From contig JALRIN010000052.1 of NCBI GenBank assembly GCA_023255415.1, positions 1-12,501 of the forward strand: a stretch of DNA of 12,501 bases, in the 5' to 3' direction. Positions within the stretch are counted from its first letter, which is position 1; each line of letters begins with the position of its first letter. The position numbers and the translations under genes are program-made. Positions 6,544 to 12,501 of the stretch are shown piece by piece. The DNA is from Cypionkella sp. Lineage in GTDB: Bacteria; Pseudomonadota; Alphaproteobacteria; Rhodobacterales; Rhodobacteraceae. The notes beneath the pieces were generated by a model, which did no database searches, was not told where the DNA came from, and worked only from the letters and a program-made list of their open reading frames with translations.

Positions 6544-7686
6544 ATGCGAAGATCAAGCCGAGGCCAAGTGGATGCCTTTATTGTGATGGATATGGTGGCC
6601 GAGGCGGCACGGCTGGAAGCCGAAGGGCGCCACATCATCCATATGGAGGTGGGTCAACCCGGCAGCGGCGCGCCTGCGGTGGCGGTCAAGGCGGTGACGG
6701 CGGCGATGCAGTCTGAAAGCCTTGGTTATACCATGGCACTTGGCCTGCCAGAGCTGCGGCGCGGCATCGCAGATCTTTACCAGCGCTGGTATGGCGTTGA
6801 TCTGAACCCCGAGCGGGTGATTATAACCTCGGGCTCGTCTGGCGCGTTTCTTTTGGCCTTTACCGCACTTTTTGAGGCCGGCGATCGGGTGGGGCTGGGC
6901 GAGCCGGGCTATCCGTCGTATCGCCAGATCTTGAAAGCGCTGTCGCTGCAGCCGGTGGGCATTGCGACCTCTGCCGCCAACCGCTTGCAGCCGGTGCCTG
7001 CCGATCTGGAGGGGGTCGAGATGGCCGGGCTGATCGTTGCCTCGCCCGGCAATCCCTCGGGAACGATGCTGAGCAAAGCCGCTTTGGCCGATCTGATCGC
7101 CTATGCCCAAGCCCGCGACATCGCCTTTGTCTCGGATGAGATTTACCACGGGCTGCATTACGGCGCGCGGGCGCATTCGGCGCTTGAGATCAGCGATGAT
7201 GTCTATGTGATCAACAGCTTTTCGAAATATTTCAGCATGACCGGCTGGCGGGTGGGCTGGATGGTGGTGCCGCAAGATCATCTGCGCACCGTCGAGCGTT
7301 TGGCGCAGAATATGTTCATCTGCGCGCCGCATGTCGCCCAGATCGCGGCGCTGGCGGCCCTGCAGGCGGAACCAGAGCTGGAGGCCAATCGTGCGATCTA
7401 TGCCGAAAACCGCCGCCTGATGCTGCAAGGCCTGCCCGAGGCGGGATTTGACAAAATTGCGCCGCCGGATGGGGCGTTTTATATCTATGCAGATGTCTCG
7501 GATCTGACCGAAGACAGTTTGGCCTTGGCACGCGAGATCTTGCACAAAGCAGGTGTGGCGGTGACGCCGGGTTTAGATTTTGACCCCAAGCGCGGCGGGC
7601 AGACCCTGCGGTTTTCCTATGCGCGGGCGACGGCAGATATTGTTGAGGGTTTGGCGCGGCTGAAGGCCTATTGCGGCAAGCCGTGA
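6544..7686 (+). CDS. PLP-dependent class I/II aminotransferase
   Basis: A 380-residue fold-type I aminotransferase of the aspartate aminotransferase superfamily, cytosolic. Landmarks are GYTMALGLPELR (61-72), the PLP phosphate region TSGSSGA (95-101), N170 in ASPGNPSG, D198 and Y201 in VSDEIYHG, the Schiff-base lysine K228 in INSFSKYFSMTGWRVGW, and R356 in LRFSYAR, the arginine that holds the substrate alpha-carboxylate. This is the complete catalytic set. Substrate cannot be assigned: AspC/AlaA-like, MalY-like or methionine/aromatic members share these motifs, and no pathway genes are adjacent. The ATG follows GGGGG by 6 bases. That Shine-Dalgarno lies in a small dyad. The gene is divergent from the Dsb gene and 37 bases ahead of the amidase on the same strand. 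It may be co-transcribed with it. Confidence 0.9.
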   Translation: MRRSSRGQVDAFIVMDMVAEAARLEAEGRHIIHMEVGQPGSGAPAVAVKAVTAAMQSESLGYTMALGLPELRRGIADLYQRWYGVDLNPERVIITSGSSGAFLLAFTALFEAGDRVGLGEPGYPSYRQILKALSLQPVGIATSAANRLQPVPADLEGVEMAGLIVASPGNPSGTMLSKAALADLIAYAQARDIAFVSDEIYHGLHYGARAHSALEISDDVYVINSFSKYFSMTGWRVGWMVVPQDHLRTVERLAQNMFICAPHVAQIAALAALQAEPELEANRAIYAENRRLMLQGLPEAGFDKIAPPDGAFYIYADVSDLTEDSLALAREILHKAGVAVTPGLDFDPKRGGQTLRFSYARATADIVEGLARLKAYCGKP

Positions 7687-7695
7687 TTTACTTTT

Positions 7696-7726
7696 CGCCT
7701 CCGGCGGGGATATTTAGACCAAGATG
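7696..7726 (+). repeat. Rhodobacteraceae-type CGCCTCCGGCGGGG intergenic element
   Basis: After the aminotransferase stop, CGCC-TCC-GGCG (7696-7706) forms a short stem-loop, followed by GGGATATTT and then a CCAAGATGAA tail. From memory, close variants of this element (hairpin, TATTT, then a purine-rich AAGA tail) recur after many genes in Rhodobacteraceae genomes. I could not count copies here, and this is the only copy I noticed in the window. Its hairpin plus short T-run may be a weak terminator. The tail contains the ATG used as start of the amidase gene. Confidence 0.5.
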
Positions 7727-8920
7727 AAAGCGATTTTGAGCCTGTGTTTGATGTTCTGGGCTGCGGCATCGGGGGCGCAGGAGCTGACGGCTTTGGCGCG
7801 GCTGGATCCTGCGCGTTCGCAGATTGTCGATGCGGGGGAGGGGTTGGAGGTGGCGCTTGCGCTGTCGCAGCCGGTGCCTTGGCGGGTGCGGCTGTTGAAC
7901 GATCCGATGCGGCTGCTGATCGATTTTCGCGAGCTGGATTGGGCGGGGCTGGCGCAGATGCCGGTGCGCTCTGAGCAGATCGGCGCGCTGCGGGCTGGGG
8001 TGTTTCGGCCCGGATGGTCGCGCTTGGTGATTGAATTGACTCAGCCGATGCTGGTGGCGCGGGCGCAGATGCAGACGGATGGCGGCCAGACACGGGTGGT
8101 GCTGCGCCTGCAGCCCAGCAGCCGCTCGGCCTTTGAGGCCAAGGCGGATCTGCCCGAGCCTGCGCTTTGGGCTTTGCCAAAGCCGGTGGTTTTGCCGCAG
8201 GCGGTGACGGCTGCGGGGGCGATCAAGGTGGTGCTGGACCCAGGCCATGGCGAGCTTGATCCCGGGGCCGAGCGGGACGGCAAAACTGAGGCGGCTTTGG
8301 TGCTGCAATTTGCCCGCGATTTGAAGGAGGTTTTGTTGCGCGATGGCAATTTTGCCGTCGAGATGACGCGCGACAGCGATGTCTTTGTGCCTTTGGAGGA
8401 ACGGATTTCGATTGCACGGGCGGCGGGGGCGGATTTGTTTATCTCGCTTCACGCCGATGCCATTGCCGAGGGTGAGGCGGTGGGATCGACGGTCTATACG
8501 CTTTCGGCTGAGGCCAATGATGTGGCCTCGGCGACCTTGGCCGAGCGGCATGACCGCGATGATCTTTTGGCTGGGGTTGATCTGCGTCAGCAAGACGATC
8601 TGGTGGCCGAGGTGCTGTTGGATATGGCGCGCGCGCAGACCAGCCCGCGGACGGCGCGGTTGTCGCAGGCGCTGATCGCGGCGATTAAGGCCAAGGGGCT
8701 GGTGATGCACCGCCGTCCGCATCAGCAAGCCAGCTTTTCGGTGTTGAAATCGGCCGACATTCCCTCGGTTCTGATTGAGCTGGGGTTTTTATCCTCGCAA
8801 GCCGATCTGGCGCGGCTGCAAGACAGCGTCTGGCGCAAAGCTATGGCTGAGGCGCTGCGCGATGGGGTTTTGGCTTGGGCGCAGGCGGATTTGGCGCGCC
8901 GCCGACTGCCGTTGCGTTGA
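7724..8920 (+). CDS. amiC: Periplasmic N-acetylmuramoyl-L-alanine amidase (AMIN + Amidase_3)
   Basis: A 398-residue exported zinc amidase that cuts the bond between N-acetylmuramic acid and the peptide stem, normally to split septal peptidoglycan of daughter cells. A signal peptide ends near SGA|QE (residue 18). An AMIN-type beta domain, which targets peptidoglycan, covers about 22-130. The Amidase_3 domain (about 167-390) shows H175 in DPGHGELDPGA, E189 in the GKTEAALVL segment, H243 in ISLHADA, and the catalytic E352 in VLIELGFLSS. The stretch at about 272-306 (ERHDRDDLLAGVDL onward) matches the position of the inhibitory helix of AmiB/AmiC-type enzymes relieved by EnvC-like activators. No Shine-Dalgarno sits at normal distance from the ATG, whose context is the repeat tail. 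A following PBP1A and prfB fit the order I recall in alphaproteobacteria. Confidence 0.92.
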   Translation: MKAILSLCLMFWAAASGAQELTALARLDPARSQIVDAGEGLEVALALSQPVPWRVRLLNDPMRLLIDFRELDWAGLAQMPVRSEQIGALRAGVFRPGWSRLVIELTQPMLVARAQMQTDGGQTRVVLRLQPSSRSAFEAKADLPEPALWALPKPVVLPQAVTAAGAIKVVLDPGHGELDPGAERDGKTEAALVLQFARDLKEVLLRDGNFAVEMTRDSDVFVPLEERISIARAAGADLFISLHADAIAEGEAVGSTVYTLSAEANDVASATLAERHDRDDLLAGVDLRQQDDLVAEVLLDMARAQTSPRTARLSQALIAAIKAKGLVMHRRPHQQASFSVLKSADIPSVLIELGFLSSQADLARLQDSVWRKAMAEALRDGVLAWAQADLARRRLPLR

Positions 8921-8976
8921 GGGATCGACATTTTGGCAGCGCTTTGCTGATTGCGGTAAATTCGCGGCAAGGTGTT

Positions 8977-9006
8977 TTGACCTTTGGCCCCGCGCGCGTA
9001 TATAAG
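8977..9006 (+). promoter_or_regulatory. Strong sigma70-like promoter for the PBP1A gene
   Basis: TTGACC (8977-8982) is followed after 18 bases by TATAAG (9001-9006), five of six matches in each box. TATATA (8999-9004) at 16 bases is an alternative register. Transcription should start near 9013. The -10 box is flanked by CGCGCGC (8991-8997) and GCGCGCG (9006-9012), an exact inverted repeat of alternating C and G. The 91-bp gap after the amidase otherwise shows no terminator. Confidence 0.7.
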
Positions 9007-9035
9007 CGCGCGTGACTGTGCAGGGGTTTAGCGGC

Positions 9036-11588
9036 GTGATCAGATTCATCGGGTCCTTTTTAGGGGGCATTTTTACCACCGTCACGTTGGGCCTTTTGTT
9101 TGGGGCGCTGACGGTTGGGGCGATTTTCTGGATGTATTCGGCGGATCTGCCCAGCCATGAGAGCCTTGCGAAATATGCCCCGCCCACCATCAGCCGGATT
9201 TATTCAGGCGAAGGGCGGATCATCGACGAATTTGCCCAAGAGCGTCGGCTTTTTGTGCCGATTGAAGAAGTGCCGGATTTGATCAAGGACGCCTTTATTT
9301 CGGCGGAAGACAAGCATTTCTACACCCACAAGGGCTATGATGTGACCGGCATGATCGCGGCGGGGGTGGCTGCCATCAAATCGGGCGGACGCAATGCGCG
9401 TGGGGCCTCGACCATTACCCAGCAGGTGATGAAGAACTTTTTGCTGGATGGCAGCCGTTCGGTCGAGCGCAAGGTTAAGGAAATTATCCTTGCAAGCCGA
9501 TTGGAGCAGACGCTGTCCAAGGATAAAATTCTTGAGCTTTACCTTAATGAGATCTTTCTGGGTCAGAATTCTTATGGGGTGGCTGCAGCAGCGCAGACCT
9601 ATTTCAACAAGACGCTGGATCAGCTGTCGCCCGCAGAGGCGGCCACGCTGGCCTCGATGCCCAAGGCGCCTTCGGACTATAACCCGGTCACCCAGAAGAA
9701 ACGGCTGACCGACCGGCGCAATTATGTGCTGAACGAGATGTATCAAAACGGCTTTATTGATGCTGCGATGCTGCAAATCTCGCTGAACGAGCCGCTGAAA
9801 TCAGTGCAGAACGGTGATTATCCGGCATTCAGGCAGTCTTTGCCGCCGCGAGGCTATTTCACCGATGAGATTCGCCGTCAGCTTTCGGGCACTTTTGGCG
9901 AGCGTGAATTCTTTGGCGGCGGGTTGTCAATTCGGGCCACGGTTGACCCCGAGTTGCAATCTATTGCTCAGTTGGCGCTGCGGCGCGGGCTTGAAAAATA
10001 CGACCGTGCGCAGGGCGTTTGGCGCGGCACTGGCAAAGTGATCGCGACCGATGTTTTGGGCGATGAGGCCGCTTGGCGCAAGGCGCTGTCCGAGACCCGC
10101 GATCTGCCGCGCGATGTCGAGGGCTGGCATGTCGGCGTGGTGCTGCAGCTTGGCAAAACCGATGCGGTGATCGGGGTCGAGGATGGCCCCAAGGATGCGG
10201 TGGTGCCGGCCGAGGATGTGACTTGGGCACGCAAGCGGTTGGAGGCGGGCAAGCTGGGGCCAAAGGCCAAGACCGCAGCCGATCTGCTGGCGGTGGGCGA
10301 TGTGGTTTTGCTGCGCCAATTGAACGATGATAAAACCGGCGCCGTGCTGCGCTGGTCGCTGCGCCAAGTGCCCGAGGTGCAGGGCGGTTTCATGGCGATG
10401 GATGTGAACACCGGCCGTGTGCTGTCGATGCAGGGCGGTTTTAGCTATCAGGCATCGGTGTTCAACCGTGCCACCCAAGCCACCCGTCAGCCAGGCTCGT
10501 CGTTCAAACCCTTTGTCTATGCCGCCGCCTTGGATTCGGGCTTTAGCCCTGCCACCATTGTGGTGGATGCGCCGATTGAGATTCAAACACCGCAGGGGCT
10601 TTGGACGCCGAAGAATTCGTCGAACAAATTCTATGGCCCAACGCCGATGCGCACCGGGATCGAGCAGTCACGAAATCTGATGACAATTCGGATCGCGCAG
10701 GAAATCGGCATGGATGTGGTGGCAAGCTATGCCGAGAAATTTGGCGCTTATGACAGTTTGCAACCGGTTCTGGCCAATGCCCTGGGCTCGCAGGAAACCA
10801 CGCTTTACAAGATGGTGGCCGCCTATGCGATGTTTGCCAATGGCGGCGAAAGGGTTGAACCTACGCTGGTTGACAGGGTGCAAGACCGCTTTGGCAAGAC
10901 GATCTATCGCCATGATCAGCGCAGCTGCACCGATTGCAATGCGCCGCGTTTGCCGCAGGGGCAGGGGGTGAACATCACCTCGAACCGCGAGCGGGTGATG
11001 GATGCGATCACCGCCTATCAGCTGACCTCGATGATGCAGGGGGTCATTCAGCGCGGCTCGGGCACTGGGGTCAAGCTGCCGGTGCCGGTGGCGGGCAAGA
11101 CCGGCACCACCAATGACGCCAAGGATGTGTGGTTTATCGGCTATACTTCGAACACGGTGGCGGGCTGCTATATGGGGTTTGACCAGCCGCGCACGCTGGG
11201 GCCGGGGGCTTATGGTGGCACGCTTTGTGTGCCGATCTTTCAGGAATTCATGAAAGAGGTGGTCAAGCGGCGCGGCGGCACGGCGTTCAAGGTGCCAGCG
11301 GGGGGCTATTTCCAAAACATCGACCGCTACAGCGGTGCGCCTTTGTCTGCCGATGCCAGCGGTGATAACGTGGTGGCTGAATACTTCCGTGATAGCGATG
11401 ACCCGATGCTGGCCTTTGGCAATATCGTCGATGGCGGCTTTACCATGGGCGCGAACCTGCCGCTGTTTGCCCAAGGCGAGGTGGATCGTGGCGACAGTGT
11501 TGATACGGTTGTCACCTCGAATGGCAGCACCAAGGCGGTGCCAAAGAAGGCAGATTTCGGCACGCTTTCCTCTGGCGGGCTTTACTGA
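9036..11588 (+). CDS. mrcA: Penicillin-binding protein 1A (bifunctional class A PBP)
   Basis: An inner-membrane enzyme that polymerises lipid II into glycan strands and cross-links them. From the GTG at 9036 it is 850 residues, normal for the family. The order is a membrane anchor at about 5-33, the GT51 transglycosylase with E91 in SAEDKHFYTHKG, GASTITQQVMKN and RLEQTLSKDKILELYLNEI, an OB-like insert at about 325-440, and the transpeptidase with S488/K491 in PGSSFKP, SRN (545-547) and KTGTT (687 on). All catalytic residues are present. An in-frame GTG at 9012 would add eight residues, but it sits at the predicted transcription start. The GTG at 9036 has AGGGG nine bases upstream and gives MIRFIGSF, as I recall family members beginning. 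A Cys pair (C630, C633) lies in a loop before the KTG motif. Confidence 0.93.
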   Translation: MIRFIGSFLGGIFTTVTLGLLFGALTVGAIFWMYSADLPSHESLAKYAPPTISRIYSGEGRIIDEFAQERRLFVPIEEVPDLIKDAFISAEDKHFYTHKGYDVTGMIAAGVAAIKSGGRNARGASTITQQVMKNFLLDGSRSVERKVKEIILASRLEQTLSKDKILELYLNEIFLGQNSYGVAAAAQTYFNKTLDQLSPAEAATLASMPKAPSDYNPVTQKKRLTDRRNYVLNEMYQNGFIDAAMLQISLNEPLKSVQNGDYPAFRQSLPPRGYFTDEIRRQLSGTFGEREFFGGGLSIRATVDPELQSIAQLALRRGLEKYDRAQGVWRGTGKVIATDVLGDEAAWRKALSETRDLPRDVEGWHVGVVLQLGKTDAVIGVEDGPKDAVVPAEDVTWARKRLEAGKLGPKAKTAADLLAVGDVVLLRQLNDDKTGAVLRWSLRQVPEVQGGFMAMDVNTGRVLSMQGGFSYQASVFNRATQATRQPGSSFKPFVYAAALDSGFSPATIVVDAPIEIQTPQGLWTPKNSSNKFYGPTPMRTGIEQSRNLMTIRIAQEIGMDVVASYAEKFGAYDSLQPVLANALGSQETTLYKMVAAYAMFANGGERVEPTLVDRVQDRFGKTIYRHDQRSCTDCNAPRLPQGQGVNITSNRERVMDAITAYQLTSMMQGVIQRGSGTGVKLPVPVAGKTGTTNDAKDVWFIGYTSNTVAGCYMGFDQPRTLGPGAYGGTLCVPIFQEFMKEVVKRRGGTAFKVPAGGYFQNIDRYSGAPLSADASGDNVVAEYFRDSDDPMLAFGNIVDGGFTMGANLPLFAQGEVDRGDSVDTVVTSNGSTKAVPKKADFGTLSSGGLY

Positions 11589-11660
11589 CGCCTGCCGCTT
11601 GCCGCGCGCAAGACAAGCCTGTATCACGCGGCCAAACACCAGTTCCTAAAGGACGCACCT

Positions 11661-12501
11661 ATGCGCGCCGAAACGCAAAACAATGTCGATGCCATCACCA
11701 AATCGCTGAAGCTTTTGGCGCAGCGGATGGATCTGGAAACCGCAGGCCACCGGCTTGAGGAATTCGACGCCATGATCGAAAATCCTGATCTGTGGAACGA
11801 TCCTGCGCGGGCGCAAAAGCTGATGCGCGAACGCCAAGGCCTGCTGGAGCAGATCTCGACCTATAAGCTGATCGACACGGGCCTGCGCGACAATGTCGAG
11901 CTGATCGAGTTGGGCGAATTAGAGGGCGACGCCGAAATCATCACCGAGGCTGAAAAGTCGCTGAAAGCCTTGGTAGACTTGGCGGGCACCAAAGAGCTAG
12001 AGGCCTTGCTGGACGGCGAGGCCGATGGCAATGACACCTTCCTTGAAATCAACGCCGGTGCGGGGGGGACCGAATCTTGTGATTGGGCCTCGATCCTGGC
12101 GCGGATGTATGTGCGTTGGGCCGAGAAAAAGGGCTATAAGGTCGAGCTGCAATCGGAAACCGATGGCGACGAGGCCGGCATCCGCTCTGCCGCCTATAAG
12201 ATTTCGGGCAAGAATGCCTATGGCTGGCTAAAGTCGGAAAGCGGCGTGCACCGGCTTGTGCGGATCTCGCCCTTTGATTCGGCGGCGCGGCGGCATACCT
12301 CGTTCAGCTCGGTCTGGGTCTATCCGGTGGTGGATGACAATATCGAAATCGACATCCCCGACCGCGATATCCGCATTGATACCTATCGATCGTCGGGGGC
12401 GGGCGGGCAGCACGTTAACACCACCGACTCGGCGGTGCGGATCACCCACTTGCCGACCAATATCGTTGTGACCTCTTCGATGAAATCGCAGCACCAGAAC
12501 C
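11661..12501 (+). CDS. prfB: Peptide chain release factor 2, C-terminus cut by window edge
   Basis: The 280 visible codons encode RF2, which ends translation at UGA and UAA. The stop-codon recognition loop has the RF2-specific SPF tripeptide at residues 203-205 (RISPFDSAARRHTSFSS). The peptidyl-tRNA hydrolysis loop has GGQ at 248-250 (SSGAGGQHVN). The residue before GGQ is Ala, as in most bacteria. About 95 C-terminal residues lie beyond the edge. The ATG follows AAAGGA by 7 bases. The reading frame is continuous: the internal UGA programmed frameshift that many bacteria carry near codon 25 is absent. The 72-bp gap after PBP1A holds a small hairpin without a T-run (CTTGC-N5-GCAAG, 11598-11612) and a weak possible promoter (TTGCCG, 16 bases, TATCAC at 11622-11627), so co-transcription with mrcA is possible. 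Confidence 0.97.
   Translation, partial: MRAETQNNVDAITKSLKLLAQRMDLETAGHRLEEFDAMIENPDLWNDPARAQKLMRERQGLLEQISTYKLIDTGLRDNVELIELGELEGDAEIITEAEKSLKALVDLAGTKELEALLDGEADGNDTFLEINAGAGGTESCDWASILARMYVRWAEKKGYKVELQSETDGDEAGIRSAAYKISGKNAYGWLKSESGVHRLVRISPFDSAARRHTSFSSVWVYPVVDDNIEIDIPDRDIRIDTYRSSGAGGQHVNTTDSAVRITHLPTNIVVTSSMKSQHQN

Noticed and set aside
6458..6556. N-terminal extension of the Dsb gene from an ATG at 6556
   Set aside because: It would bury the signal peptide behind 33 residues and overlap the first codons of the divergent aminotransferase. The ATG at 6457 has a ribosome binding site and starts the signal peptide.
6553..7545. A 330-codon reverse-strand ORF opposite the aminotransferase
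   Set aside because: Arg/His/Gln-rich composition and no motif, and the forward frame has the complete PLP catalytic set. It is a shadow of codon bias.
7688..8728. A 346-codon reverse-strand ORF opposite the amidase gene
   Set aside because: The predicted protein is rich in His, Arg, Gln and Pro with no domain, as expected for the antisense of a GC-rich gene. The forward frame has full Amidase_3 motifs.
10668..11639. A 323-codon reverse-strand ORF opposite the PBP1A transpeptidase domain
   Set aside because: His/Arg/Ala-rich shadow without recognisable features, lying over the conserved SRN and KTG motifs of the forward gene.
1..12501. Possibility of a mobile element, defence island or unknown multi-gene system
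   Set aside because: No transposase, integrase, restriction, toxin-antitoxin or phage motifs, no direct terminal repeats and no composition break were seen. All but one gene belong to recognisable housekeeping families.

Overview
This window reads as ordinary core chromosome of an alphaproteobacterium, most likely a member of the Rhodobacteraceae. The grounds are moderately high GC with strong G/C third-position bias, a Shemin-pathway 5-aminolevulinate synthase whose diagnostic residues fall at the Rhodobacter capsulatus positions, a RodZ-IspG gene pair, an amidase-PBP1A-RF2 run, and a short CCTCCGGCGGGG-type intergenic element that I recall as common in this family. I see no rRNA, tRNA, insertion sequence, phage gene, CRISPR array or attachment site. 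No gene looks recently transferred, and I did not find a convincing undescribed system.

Left part (1-3167). A nearly complete M20-family metallopeptidase runs leftward off the window. Divergent from it is a small exported protein of unknown function, closed by an intrinsic terminator. A 101-bp gap follows, holding a perfect FNR-type box (TTGAT-N4-ATCAA) and a second dyad. Then comes hemA (5-aminolevulinate synthase), the entry to tetrapyrrole synthesis. The box suggests oxygen-responsive control of heme/bacteriochlorophyll precursor supply.

Middle (3168-6457). rodZ (cell-shape protein with a cytoplasmic HTH and one membrane span) is followed by a textbook terminator and then ispG (MEP isoprenoid pathway, [4Fe-4S] enzyme). 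ispG meets a convergent ScsC/DsbA-like periplasmic thiol-disulfide oxidoreductase with zero bases between the stop codons.

Right part (6458-12501). Divergent from the Dsb gene is a fold-type I PLP aminotransferase. After it, on the same strand, come a periplasmic N-acetylmuramoyl-L-alanine amidase (AMIN + Amidase_3), a class A penicillin-binding protein (PBP1A) with its own strong sigma70-like promoter, and the 5' two thirds or more of prfB (release factor 2), which runs off the right edge. Amidase, PBP1A and RodZ all serve peptidoglycan growth and cell shape. The main second-look items are regulatory: the hemA control region, the rodZ leader, the rodZ/ispG terminator, an SD-masking hairpin before the aminotransferase, the repeat element carrying the amidase start codon, and the PBP1A start site.
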